Source: JBFJKD01 sp041600415 (GTDB lineage Bacteria; Pseudomonadota; Gammaproteobacteria; Pseudomonadales; Porticoccaceae). Taken from it: a stretch of DNA of 64,000 bases. Both the position numbers and the translations under genes were made by a program. The notes beneath the pieces were generated by a model. The model made no database searches and was not told the origin of the DNA. It saw only the letters and a list, made by a program, of their open reading frames with translations. The stretch covers positions 248,001 through 312,000 of the forward strand of contig JBFIKF010000004.1 of NCBI GenBank assembly GCA_041600415.1. The letters are read 5' to 3'. The first letter of the stretch is position 1. Every line of letters begins with the position of its first letter. This document shows, piece by piece, positions 26,844 through 35,842 of this stretch.

Positions 26844-27182
26844 TTAAACCGCTTCGTCCCCGGTTTCGCCGGTGCGAATGCGTACAGCTTCCTGCAAATC
26901 AGAAATAAAGATTTTTCCGTCGCCGATCTTGCCGGTCTTGGCCGCATTGAGAATGGCCTCCACCGCGCCCTCAACCAGACCATCGGACAATGCCACTTCC
27001 ACCTTTACCTTGGGCAAAAAATCCACAACGTATTCGGCCCCACGATACAGTTCAGTGTGGCCTTTTTGACGGCCAAAACCCTTCACCTCGGTGACCGTTA
27101 CACCCTGTACACCAACATTGGCGAGAGCTTCCCGGACGTCATCCAGTTTGAAAGGCTTGATCACGGCAGTGATCATTTTCAT
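26844..27182 (-). CDS. glnK: P-II nitrogen regulatory protein GlnK (upstream copy, partner of amt)
   Basis: This 112-residue P-II protein has Y51 in RGAEYVVDF, the B-loop TGKIGDGKIF and RIRTGETGDEAV at the C-terminus. It is very similar to the copy at 24954 across the T-loop, differing mainly in the helix after residue 60 (VEVALSDGLVEGAVEAILNA here). It comes first in a glnK-amt unit, the classical arrangement for the Amt regulator. A sigma-54 promoter and two NtrC-like sites lie about 150-275 bp upstream. Confidence 0.95.
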   Translation of the reverse strand: MKMITAVIKPFKLDDVREALANVGVQGVTVTEVKGFGRQKGHTELYRGAEYVVDFLPKVKVEVALSDGLVEGAVEAILNAAKTGKIGDGKIFISDLQEAVRIRTGETGDEAV

Positions 27183-27340
27183 AGCTGTTCTCCTTATTGA
27201 TTACGGCGACCCACACAGCAGTCGCGGGTTACGAGAAGGTTCGCATTCAAGGGGCTATACGTCGGCGTACAAAAATTCTGCTGCGCCACCCCTCGCGACG
27301 TCACTGTCGGGAGTAAAATCACCAACCTTGTGATGTTCCA

Positions 27341-27358
27341 ATGCAGGACACGTGCCAA
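27341..27358 (-). promoter_or_regulatory. Sigma-54 (RpoN) promoter of glnK-amt
   Basis: The minus strand reads TTGGCACGTGTCCTGCAT: the invariant GG and GC are exactly 10 bp apart, and the -24 box TGGCACG is a full match. Only one base of the -12 consensus TTGC differs. Transcription would start near 27331. Confidence 0.85.
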
Positions 27359-27398
27359 CCTCCAGAGTTGGCGATATGGGACCTTTTTTGCGGCGATA

Positions 27399-27415
27399 TG
27401 CACCGTATTTGTGCG
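27399..27415. promoter_or_regulatory. Candidate NtrC site, proximal
   Basis: TGCACC-GTATT-TGTGCG matches the NtrC pattern TGCACC-N5-GGTGCA in 10 of 12 arm positions. It is centred about 76 bp upstream of the predicted sigma-54 start. Confidence 0.6.
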
Positions 27416-27440
27416 CGTTATTCACGGCTATTTGTGGTCC

Positions 27441-27457
27441 TGCACCAATTAGGGACA
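27441..27457. promoter_or_regulatory. Candidate NtrC site, distal
   Basis: TGCACC-AATTA-GGGACA has one perfect NtrC half-site and a 4/6 second half. Its centre is 42 bp (four helical turns) from the proximal site, placing both on the same DNA face, as expected for cooperative NtrC dimers. Confidence 0.5.
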
Positions 27458-27537
27458 TCCCCGTACCGCGCCGCCGCTGGTGCTCCCCGGCATGGGCGGG
27501 TAAAATCAACCAATACCCGCTAACCCGGATCGACCCG

Positions 27538-27804
27538 ATGAATCCCAGCGATGTGCTTAACGAATTTATGCAGAAATTCGAATCCCTGTGGGGTCAGGAC
27601 TTGGCGTCGGTGGACAGCGAAATGCGCGCGCAAATACGACGGGTAGCCCGCACTGCTTTCGATAAAATGGATCTGGTCACCCGCGAAGAGTTCGACGCCC
27701 AGTGCGCAGTACTGGCCCGCTCGCGCGAAACCCTCGACCGCCTGGAACAAACCGTTCAGGAGTTACAACAACAGCTGGCCACGCAATCGCCCAATACTGA
27801 GTAG
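27538..27804 (+). CDS. ubiK: UbiK, ubiquinone biosynthesis accessory factor (YqiC/BMFP)
   Basis: UbiK assists aerobic ubiquinone synthesis by binding UbiJ and lipids. The 88-residue protein consists of an amphipathic N-terminal helix and a long C-terminal coiled coil (about 50-80), with the family stretch RRVARTAFDKMDLVTREEFD in the middle. The frame extends upstream to 27352, but conservation begins at the ATG at 27538 (MNPSDVLNEFMQKFES). It is followed by comM after 86 bp. Confidence 0.88.
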   Translation: MNPSDVLNEFMQKFESLWGQDLASVDSEMRAQIRRVARTAFDKMDLVTREEFDAQCAVLARSRETLDRLEQTVQELQQQLATQSPNTE

Positions 27805-27890
27805 CGGTGCCGCTATTTAAGCGCGGATACTCGCCGCGCTAACCTCGGCCGGAGAGCCGATAACAAACACTTCAGGGAAGAAAACCAGTC

Positions 27891-29393
27891 ATGACACTCG
27901 CCATTGTCCGCACCCGCGCAAAAATCGGTATAGATGCCCCCGCCGTCGCCGTCGAGGTACACCTGTCTAACGGACTACCGAGCCTGAACATCGTTGGCCT
28001 GCCGGAAACTGCGGTAAAGGAAAGTAAGGATCGAGTGCGCAGCGCGCTGCTAAACGCCCATTTCGAGTTTCCGCCGCGACGCATCACCATCAACCTCGCT
28101 CCTGCCAATATTCCCAAAGAGGGCAGTCGTTTCGACCTGCCCATCGCTCTGGGCATTCTGGCCGCCTCCGGACAACTGCCCACAGAAAGTCTGGCTGATT
28201 ATGAATTTATCGGGGAGCTGGCATTGTCCGGTGAATTGCGTGCCGTGGACGGCGTGTTGCCTTCGGCGCTTGCCTGCGGACGGGACCAGCACCGCCTGAT
28301 TTTGCCCAGCGCCAATGGCCCCGAAGGTGCGTTGGCAAAAGCCACACCGATATTTACAGCCGATCATCTACTCGACGTTTGCGCGCACCTGCGCGGTGCG
28401 GCGGATCTCCCTCAACCCAGCTTTAACCCGCCTGACACTGCAGAAACGGGGGACAGCCTGAGCGATATTATTGGTCAGCACCAGGCCAAACGCGCGCTGG
28501 AAATCGCCGCAGCTGGACATCACAATCTGCTGCTAATCGGTCCCCCGGGGGCCGGGAAAACCCTCCTGGCCAGTCGCCTGCCGGGCATACTGCCCACTCT
28601 GGACGATAGCACCGCACTGACGGTTGCGACTATTTACTCGGTTGCGGGCTACGGTTTGCGGGAGCAGTTCTACCAGAGCCCCTTTCGCGCCCCGCACCAC
28701 ACCGCGTCGGCGGCGGCACTGGTGGGCGGGGGCAGCTCGCCGCGCCCGGGAGAAATTTCTCTGGCCCACGGTGGTGTGTTGTTTCTGGACGAATTACCCG
28801 AGTACCCGCGCCGGGTGCTGGAGGTATTGCGCGAGCCCCTGGAATCCGGGCGCGTCATGATTTCCCGTATTCAGGCGCGCACCGAATACCCGGCTCGCTT
28901 TATGCTGGTGGCCGCCATGAACCCCTGCCCCTGTGGCTATTTTGGCAGCACCCGCTGCCGCTGCACACCAGATCAGGTCAACCGTTATCAGAACCGTATT
29001 TCAGGGCCATTGCTGGATCGTATCGACCTGCAGGTGCCAGTGCACCCCGTACCGCGACGGGACCTGACCGACACACCCCGAGAGGGCGAAACTAACAACA
29101 CCATTCGACAGCGCATTAGCGCCGCGCGACGGATGCAGATCGCACGCCAGGGGATACTCAACAGCGTGTTGAGCCACACTCAGCTCGCCAAAATCTGCGT
29201 GCTGGATAAGTCGCAACAGGCGTTACTCCACCGCGCTATCGACAAGCTCGGGTTATCGGCGCGCGCCTATCACCGCATTCTGAAAGTCGCGCGCACCATT
29301 GCCGATCTACAGGTCAGCGCGAATGTAAGCACGGCGCACCTCACCGAAGCCCTTGGTTATCGCGCCGCCGCGCGGGAGCAAACCAGTCATTGA
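27891..29393 (+). CDS. comM: ComM/YifB, Mg-chelatase-like AAA+ helicase
   Basis: ComM is a hexameric branch-migration helicase that promotes integration of foreign DNA during natural transformation; it is also widespread in species not known to be competent. The 500-residue protein has an N-terminal Lon-like ChlI domain (about 5-165), a Walker A motif GPPGAGKTLLA (about 218-228), Walker B LFLDELPE (about 300-307), a zinc-finger-like cluster NPCPCGYFGSTRCRC (about 345-359), and a C-terminal Mg_chelatase_C region. The cysteine pattern is intact. Confidence 0.94.
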   Translation: MTLAIVRTRAKIGIDAPAVAVEVHLSNGLPSLNIVGLPETAVKESKDRVRSALLNAHFEFPPRRITINLAPANIPKEGSRFDLPIALGILAASGQLPTESLADYEFIGELALSGELRAVDGVLPSALACGRDQHRLILPSANGPEGALAKATPIFTADHLLDVCAHLRGAADLPQPSFNPPDTAETGDSLSDIIGQHQAKRALEIAAAGHHNLLLIGPPGAGKTLLASRLPGILPTLDDSTALTVATIYSVAGYGLREQFYQSPFRAPHHTASAAALVGGGSSPRPGEISLAHGGVLFLDELPEYPRRVLEVLREPLESGRVMISRIQARTEYPARFMLVAAMNPCPCGYFGSTRCRCTPDQVNRYQNRISGPLLDRIDLQVPVHPVPRRDLTDTPREGETNNTIRQRISAARRMQIARQGILNSVLSHTQLAKICVLDKSQQALLHRAIDKLGLSARAYHRILKVARTIADLQVSANVSTAHLTEALGYRAAAREQTSH

Positions 29394-29420
29394 CCGCCAA
29401 CCACAGAGCCCGGCGCCGCG

Positions 29421-29453
29421 CAAAAAAAAGGCGCTCAAACTACGAGCGCCCCT
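29421..29453 (-). terminator. Intrinsic terminator after the pyrophosphatase gene
   Basis: On the minus strand GGCGCTC (29444-29450) pairs with GAGCGCC (29430-29436) over a 7-nt loop, followed by a T8 run at 29422-29429. It also lies after comM on the plus strand, where only a short T-run follows. Confidence 0.75.
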
Positions 29454-29471
29454 TTCCCTGTAACCCGCGGC

Positions 29472-31463
29472 CTACAGCAGTGGCGCGATTACCAGACTGA
29501 CAATAGCCATCACGTTAATCAAAATATTCATGGAGGGACCCGAGGTGTCCTTGAAGGGATCGCCCACTGTGTCGCCCACCACCACTGCGGCATGTGTTGC
29601 AGACCCCTTGCCGCCCAGGTTGCCCTTTTCGACATATTTCTTCGCGTTGTCCCAGGCGCCACCCGCATTCGCCATCATCAGCGCCATCAATACACAGCCG
29701 AGCAATGCACCGGCCAACATACCACCCAGGGTCTCGGCGCCGAGTAAAAAACCCACCAATGGCGGAGCGCCGACCGCGATAACGCCGGGCAGGATCATTT
29801 TGCGCAGTGCCGCGGAGGTTGCAATATCCACACACCTGGCGGTATCCGGATCGGCTGTACCCTCCAGCAATCCGGGGATTTCCCGGAACTGGCGGCGAAT
29901 CTCGTGAATCATGTCAAACGCCGCGTCGCCCACCGCGGTCATGGTGATGGCGGCAATCAGGAACGGAATAATGCCGCCGATAAACAGCCCCACCAACACA
30001 TCGGGATCGGACAATTGCAGGGTGAAATCGGTGTTGTGCAACGCCACAGTTTCGACAAACGCCGCAATAATCGCCAGTGCCGCCAGTGCCGCCGCGCCAA
30101 TCGCAAACCCTTTGCCGATAGCCGCAGTGGTATTCCCCAATTCATCCAGAGAGTCGGTAATATCCCGCGTCGCTTTGCCCATGCCCCCCATCTCGGCAAT
30201 GCCACCAGCGTTGTCCGCTACCGGCCCGTAGGCATCAATGGCCATGGTAATACCCACCGTAGAAAGCATGCCAACGGCGGCGATACCAACCCCATACAAC
30301 CCCGCCTGGCCGGTGGAAACGTAAATAATCGCGGCAATAAACAGGATAGGCAAAGCGACGGACTGCATGCCGACAGCAAGGCCGGTAATCATCACCGTCG
30401 CTGGACCTGTCTCTCCCGACTTGGCAATTTTCCGTACCGGCGCGCCGCCGGTGTAATACTCGGTCACCAGGCCAATAAGAATTCCGCCCAACGCACCGCT
30501 GACTACCGCGTACCAAACGCTAACTTCAATACCCATGCGTTCAATCAACACGTAAGCGGCGATAACAAATAACACGGGCGCGGCAATAGTGCCGGTGCGC
30601 AACGCCGCGCCTGGTTGCGATTTTGCCCGGGCGCGTACCACGACGATACCGATGACCGACGCGATCAGCCCGATGCTGGCCAGGGCTAACGGCAAGGACA
30701 TCTTGGCCACCTGAGCAGTATCCCCCACCATGGTGGCCGCTATGGCGATGGACGCGATCATGGCGCCGCAATAGGATTCAAAAATATCCGAACCCATACC
30801 CGCCACGTCGCCCACATTGTCCCCCACGTTGTCGGCGATAACCCCGGGGTTGCGCGGATCGTCCTCGGGAATTCCGGCCTCGATCTTGCCCACCAGGTCG
30901 GCACCCACATCGGCGCTTTTGGTAAAGATACCGCCTCCCACCCGGGAGAACAGTGCCACCGTAGAGGCGCCCATCCCAAAACCGTGGATGGCGTGAATAT
31001 GCTCCATGTCGCCACTAAAAAAATAATACAGCCCACCGAGCCCGATCAGGCCGAGGGACGCGACACACAGGCCCATGACCGAACCGCCGTAAAAGGCTAC
31101 CGCCAGCGCAGAGGCGGCACCTTCCATATTTGCCGCCGTAGCAGTGCGTACATTGGCCTTGGTGGCGGCAAACATACCCAGCCAGCCCGCACTTGCGGAA
31201 CTGACCGCGCCCACCAAAAATGCCAACGCGGTGTTGGCACCCAGATCGGACAGGTAAATGAGCACCAGCAGTGCACCGGCAAACATGGCCAGCATGGAGT
31301 ATTCCCGGCGCATAAACACCATGGCACCCAGATGAATTTGATCGGCAATTTTTTTGATTTTGTCCTCGCCAGGCGGGTAGCGCATGACGATTAAGTAGAG
31401 AATAAAAGCGCAGACCAGCCCCAACGCGCCTAACACGGGAGGAAACAGCATGTTTATATTCAT
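29472..31463 (-). CDS. hppA: Membrane-bound ion-translocating pyrophosphatase
   Basis: This integral membrane enzyme couples pyrophosphate hydrolysis to ion export. The 663-residue protein has about 16 hydrophobic segments, the substrate loop GADLVGKIEAGIPEDDPRN, NVGDNVGDVAGMGSD, and the C-terminal GDTVGDPFKDTSGPSMN. In NTTAAIGKGFAIG, the position that is Lys in potassium-independent enzymes is Ala, so by family rule this is the potassium-dependent type; whether it pumps H+ or Na+ cannot be decided by eye. It is transcribed alone and ends at a strong terminator. Confidence 0.95.
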   Translation of the reverse strand: MNINMLFPPVLGALGLVCAFILYLIVMRYPPGEDKIKKIADQIHLGAMVFMRREYSMLAMFAGALLVLIYLSDLGANTALAFLVGAVSSASAGWLGMFAATKANVRTATAANMEGAASALAVAFYGGSVMGLCVASLGLIGLGGLYYFFSGDMEHIHAIHGFGMGASTVALFSRVGGGIFTKSADVGADLVGKIEAGIPEDDPRNPGVIADNVGDNVGDVAGMGSDIFESYCGAMIASIAIAATMVGDTAQVAKMSLPLALASIGLIASVIGIVVVRARAKSQPGAALRTGTIAAPVLFVIAAYVLIERMGIEVSVWYAVVSGALGGILIGLVTEYYTGGAPVRKIAKSGETGPATVMITGLAVGMQSVALPILFIAAIIYVSTGQAGLYGVGIAAVGMLSTVGITMAIDAYGPVADNAGGIAEMGGMGKATRDITDSLDELGNTTAAIGKGFAIGAAALAALAIIAAFVETVALHNTDFTLQLSDPDVLVGLFIGGIIPFLIAAITMTAVGDAAFDMIHEIRRQFREIPGLLEGTADPDTARCVDIATSAALRKMILPGVIAVGAPPLVGFLLGAETLGGMLAGALLGCVLMALMMANAGGAWDNAKKYVEKGNLGGKGSATHAAVVVGDTVGDPFKDTSGPSMNILINVMAIVSLVIAPLL

Positions 31464-31715
31464 AAGCCCTCTGTATTTGTAGTTATGACAGGTGCCACTC
31501 TATGTTGACAAAGTTATTCTAACCGCAAACCAGCAAAAGTCGAGAACCGCTACCCCTGCGCCGTCAACGGATGGTAGCTGCCAACGTCGACACTCGTCGG
31601 GGATCGGGGGTGACCATCCGCCCAGAGTAATCGCCTCCAGGCAGTGTTCTACCGTGCAGGTCAGGGATTAAGTAGCGAGAGTGCTAACCGGAATGACGCG
31701 ACGCCGGGACACTTT

Positions 31716-34700
31716 CTATGCGGATGCCCGGTCAAATGGCAGGACGTTGGTGGTCTCGGCCGACAAAAATTGCCTGGTAAATACTGTGGCCTCAACCGCT
31801 TTGGAGTAGAGGAAACCCTGGTGGCAGTCGCAACCCATCTTGCGCAGTAAGCGCGCCTGCTCGATAGTTTCCACACCTTCCGCCACCAGCACCAGCCCCA
31901 GGTTATCGGCAATCGCAATAATACTGTCGACAATAGCCAGATCGTTGCTATCCGTCAGAATATCGCGAATATAGGACTGATCAATCTTGATCTCGTCCAG
32001 GGGTAAATTTTTCAGGTAATACAGAGACGAGTAGCCTGTGCCGAAATCGTCAATGGAAATATTCACCCCGAGTGCTTTCAGTAGATTGAGCTTGCTAACG
32101 GTTTCATCGATATTTTCAATCAGGGTTCCCTCGGTGATTTCAATGGTCAGGAGCCGGGGATCAACATCGGTACGCAGCAAATTTTGTGTCACGCAATCGA
32201 TAAAATCGGGATGGCGAAACTGTAAGGGACTGACATTCACAGCAATACCCACGGGCTCACCACCCTGCCCCGCATTCCACTGTGCCAGTTGATTGCAGGC
32301 GGTCCGCATAACCCATTTGCCGAGGGGAAAGATCAACCCGGTCTCTTCGGCAACAGGAATAAACTCCAGCGGCGATACTGCACCACGGCTCCCATGATGC
32401 CAGCGCAACAATGCCTCCGCGCCCACCACTTTGCCACCGTCGATGCGCGGTTGGTAATAAAGCTCCAACTGTTCGAGCTCAACCGCTCTGCGCAAGTCCT
32501 GCTCCAGGGACAAACGTCGATCCGCGTCTTCCTGTAAACGGTGCTCGTAGTAGGCAATGGTATTGCGGCCATTATTTTTGGCCACATACATCGCGGCGTC
32601 CGCGTGGTGCAGAATCACCTCCGCGTTTTCCCCGTCGGACGGAAACAGTGCAACACCAATGCTTCCCGAGAGGTAATAACCCGGACCATCTACTTCGCAC
32701 ACCGTCGCCAGCATTTCGCGAATTTTCTCCGCCACGCGATGGGCCTGATGCGCCGCTTCCATGGCGGATGTTCCCAGGGTCGGCAGCACCACCACAAACT
32801 CATCGCCCCCGAGGCGTGCCACGGTGTCCTCATCGCGGAGCATCGCCCGCAAGCGCTCGGCAACTTTTTGTAACAGATCATCCCCGGCGCGATGACCCAG
32901 ACTATCGTTCAATAACTTGAAGCGATCGAGATCGATAAACAGGACTCCGCCGTGTTCGCCATTGCGCTGTGCCTGGGCACAGGCCTGCCGCAGGCGATCC
33001 AGCAACAAACGGCGATTGGCCAGTCCGGTCAGGGCGTCGTAGTAGGCAAGTTGCTCGATTTGCCCCTGGGCCAACTTGTATTCGGTGATATCGATAAACG
33101 CGCCGCGCATCAACACCGGTGTACCGTCGGCATCGTATTCCAGATCTGCATTACTGCGTATCCAGCGGATAGTGCCGTCCGGCCACACAATCCGGTGTTC
33201 ACTAAGCAGGGACGCGCCCTGTTCAATTCCTTGCGCAATAATCGTCGCAAGAGCATCCCGATCTTCGTGGTGCACACTTTGCAGATACCCTTCGATGGAG
33301 GGTACCCGCTCTCCCGCCGATAATTGCAGAATTTCGTTCACACCCACGTAGTCAATCACCAGCCCCGTGGTCAAATCCACCTCAAAGGCCGCGATACCCC
33401 CGACCCTGGCTGCCTGAACAGTCATTTGATCCTTGCGCTTTAGCCGCTCCACCAGTTGTTGGCGCTCCTGTTCGTGACGTCTGCGCGCACTGATATCGCG
33501 GATCGTGCACAGCGTCATCTTTTGCCCGGCCCAGATAATGCGCTTCACACTCGCCTCGGTGTCGACTGCAGTACCAAGCCGGTCGAGGACGGTCCATTCA
33601 AAGGTTCCCGAACCGGTGGCACCCTGCTGCGCGAGTACCTGATGGAGGGGGCGGCTCGACGGCGTGCCGTCTGGTTGTTTGAAGGGAGAAATATCGGCGA
33701 CCGAACGCCCGACAATATCGCTCCGGTCCAGGTTAAGTATTTCGCACAGTTGAGGATTACATTCCACGATCCGGCCCTGTGACAGGATCAGGACGCCGTC
33801 GTGAATGGAATCCACCAGCGACTGGTAGATTTGTTCGGTTTTTTCCAGTGTATCCGATGCCACTACCAGGCTGGTAATATCCTGAAAGCTGGCAACATAG
33901 TTGGTTAATTCTCCGTGGTCGCCGTAAATCGGCGTAATCAAATCCAGGAAATGGTGTACCCCCCCACTTTTATCGCGCCTTTCAGCGCGGCCGGTCCAAT
34001 TACTATGGGGAGACTTCCCGTCAAAAAATATCTTGAGTTTTGGGCTGCGATCCACATCGAAAACGAACCCCTGTAAAAACTTCCCCAATATTTCCTTCTC
34101 GAGATAACCGCTAACATCGAGAGCGGCCTGATTAACGCGAATAATTTTGCCGTCCCGGTCGGCAATTATCTGCGGGGCGGACGTGTGAAAAGCAACCGCA
34201 TTCACGCGATTTTCTTCCCGCGCGCGGTAGTAACCCGACAGATCCCGAAACGTTAGCACCGCCCCTTCGATGGTCTTTTGATCGGCACCAAATATCGGCG
34301 CGGCGCTGGCGCTAATTAAGTACGCCAGCCCCTGGCGATCGGTCAATCTAAGGCCATTGCCCTCTTCGAGCACTGTCCCGGTGGTCAATACCCGTTGCAC
34401 AGCGTCGCTTACGCTTGCCCCGGTCAGCCCGTTAATAACCGGAAATACGTTGACAAGACTCTGACCCAGCGCCTCGTCGCGGGACCATCCGGTAAGCGCT
34501 TCCGCCACCGGATTTAACCACTCGACGCGGCCTTCATGATCGACGGCGATAACCCCGTCCGCGATGGATTGCACAATGCGATCCAGACGCTGCTCTCGGT
34601 CGCGCAGCGTGTCAGTTGTTTTGTCGAGCTCCTGCGCGATTCGACTGACCTTTTCCGCATGCGCAGCCCACAGTCCCGACGGCGGCGAATCGTCCTTATC

Positions 34701-35429
34701 GACATTGCGCGGCAGTTTCCCCTCGATCATTTGTAAAGGTCGGACGACAAAATAGCGGAGACTGACGACCACCGCCATCACCGTGACCAGCCCCATAAGA
34801 AACAGCACACCGACTTCCACCGCCAGTTTTCTGAGTAACGGCGCGGCACCCACGGTCAGATCCTGATGGACAAAAAGTACTACGTCGGCTTGTGGTGCTG
34901 AACGCTCCGTCGGCCCTGCTTCATCGTTGGCATGCGCTCGCGTATTGACCCCTGCGTAGCCATACAACTGGCGCTGTTGATCCACCTGTACCCGTGGCAC
35001 CTGCCCAGGGCCGCGTAACGTCCCCGCCACAGCGAGATCAAAATTCGGCAGAGCAGCTGCCACAGGCCGATTGTTTAGCTCCGGCCGATTGGCGAAAAGC
35101 ACCGTGCCGGTGCTGTCGATTAACGCCAGAGTGATGCCGTCACCCGCTGGAAAGCTACGCATCAGTCGATCGACCGTTTCGCCGTCCTTTTTGCCAGCTT
35201 CGCCGTTGTTTGCAACCGCCTCGAGACGTGCTCCCATGGGCTGCTGCAGGCGCGCCAGCACGATTTGCCAGCGTGCGACACTCGTGCGTCGAAATTCCTG
35301 ATCCATCGTGGTGTAGCGAAAAGCACCCCAGCCCGCGATCAGTAGACTGATTACCACAGCAATCGCCGCCGGCAGCCAAACCCGGAAGTCGCCCTTTTCG
35401 CTACCTGTGTTTATGCGATTTCTTGCCAT
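31716..35429 (-). CDS. Membrane PAS-GGDEF-EAL c-di-GMP enzyme (first of two paralogues)
   Basis: This 1237-residue protein is expected to make and/or degrade c-di-GMP in response to a signal. It has a transmembrane segment at about 17-36, a periplasmic domain to about 205, a second membrane segment (about 207-230), about four PAS regions (280-780), a GGDEF domain (about 795-960) and a C-terminal EAL domain (about 970-1225). RLGGDEF is intact and preceded by RDED, an RxxD inhibitory site. The EAL domain has AEALLRW, NVSPLQF, IDDFGTGYSS and VAEGVET. Both enzymatic halves therefore look competent. The target output is unknown. A close paralogue lies at 40154. Confidence 0.92.
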   Translation of the reverse strand: MARNRINTGSEKGDFRVWLPAAIAVVISLLIAGWGAFRYTTMDQEFRRTSVARWQIVLARLQQPMGARLEAVANNGEAGKKDGETVDRLMRSFPAGDGITLALIDSTGTVLFANRPELNNRPVAAALPNFDLAVAGTLRGPGQVPRVQVDQQRQLYGYAGVNTRAHANDEAGPTERSAPQADVVLFVHQDLTVGAAPLLRKLAVEVGVLFLMGLVTVMAVVVSLRYFVVRPLQMIEGKLPRNVDKDDSPPSGLWAAHAEKVSRIAQELDKTTDTLRDREQRLDRIVQSIADGVIAVDHEGRVEWLNPVAEALTGWSRDEALGQSLVNVFPVINGLTGASVSDAVQRVLTTGTVLEEGNGLRLTDRQGLAYLISASAAPIFGADQKTIEGAVLTFRDLSGYYRAREENRVNAVAFHTSAPQIIADRDGKIIRVNQAALDVSGYLEKEILGKFLQGFVFDVDRSPKLKIFFDGKSPHSNWTGRAERRDKSGGVHHFLDLITPIYGDHGELTNYVASFQDITSLVVASDTLEKTEQIYQSLVDSIHDGVLILSQGRIVECNPQLCEILNLDRSDIVGRSVADISPFKQPDGTPSSRPLHQVLAQQGATGSGTFEWTVLDRLGTAVDTEASVKRIIWAGQKMTLCTIRDISARRRHEQERQQLVERLKRKDQMTVQAARVGGIAAFEVDLTTGLVIDYVGVNEILQLSAGERVPSIEGYLQSVHHEDRDALATIIAQGIEQGASLLSEHRIVWPDGTIRWIRSNADLEYDADGTPVLMRGAFIDITEYKLAQGQIEQLAYYDALTGLANRRLLLDRLRQACAQAQRNGEHGGVLFIDLDRFKLLNDSLGHRAGDDLLQKVAERLRAMLRDEDTVARLGGDEFVVVLPTLGTSAMEAAHQAHRVAEKIREMLATVCEVDGPGYYLSGSIGVALFPSDGENAEVILHHADAAMYVAKNNGRNTIAYYEHRLQEDADRRLSLEQDLRRAVELEQLELYYQPRIDGGKVVGAEALLRWHHGSRGAVSPLEFIPVAEETGLIFPLGKWVMRTACNQLAQWNAGQGGEPVGIAVNVSPLQFRHPDFIDCVTQNLLRTDVDPRLLTIEITEGTLIENIDETVSKLNLLKALGVNISIDDFGTGYSSLYYLKNLPLDEIKIDQSYIRDILTDSNDLAIVDSIIAIADNLGLVLVAEGVETIEQARLLRKMGCDCHQGFLYSKAVEATVFTRQFLSAETTNVLPFDRASA

Positions 35430-35842
35430 TAGGTTCAGAACTGCTCCAGGTCAATCGTCACACACAGCTTGTACTGCGCCCGCAGTGCCAACAGATACCA
35501 GATGTTGGCGCCACGCCGACATTCTGATTTATTTGAGTGATCCCTACCGAATTCATCCTTCTACGCCAAAATATCCCCCCGGGCAACCCCTCCAGCTGGT
35601 CGGAGAAGAGCTGCGGATTACCAGGGTATCGGCCCATTACGCCCAATACTTGACTCAGTGCGATGCGGATCGCCTCTATCGGTCATTTTACGGGACAAGC
35701 GGTGGCCACTGCATGTACAAGCCAGACACTCGCGCGAGGCCTCCTCAGCCGGAGTATCAGGGCGTCAACCGGGGGTTGTCGGCGGGTCACAAATAAAACG
35801 ACGTTAACCCCGGGTTAGCTGATGCTGGCGCTGTGGTTCGGC
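35430..35842. other. Intergenic region without a supported gene
   Basis: This 413-bp stretch lies upstream of the first PAS-GGDEF-EAL gene and after the Smr-domain gene. A plus-strand frame (35407-35796) is open, but its product resembles nothing, has no ribosome site and overlaps the enzyme gene. I saw no clear promoter or terminator. Confidence 0.5.

Larger units (their letters stand above)
27183..27537. other. Divergent control region between glnK-amt and ubiK
   Basis: This 355-bp non-coding region holds the sigma-54 promoter and NtrC-like sites given separately and a long (about 150 nt) untranslated leader before glnK. Read rightward it must also hold the ubiK promoter, for which I saw no convincing hexamers. 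Confidence 0.6.

Noticed and set aside
24954..27182. Possible recent tandem duplication of the P-II genes as an assembly artefact
   Set aside because: The two genes differ clearly after residue 60 and in their flanks, and distinct terminators separate them.
35407..35796. Open plus-strand frame of 129 codons in the gap upstream of the first PAS-GGDEF-EAL gene
   Set aside because: No ribosome site, overlaps the start of a firm gene, and the product has no recognisable feature.
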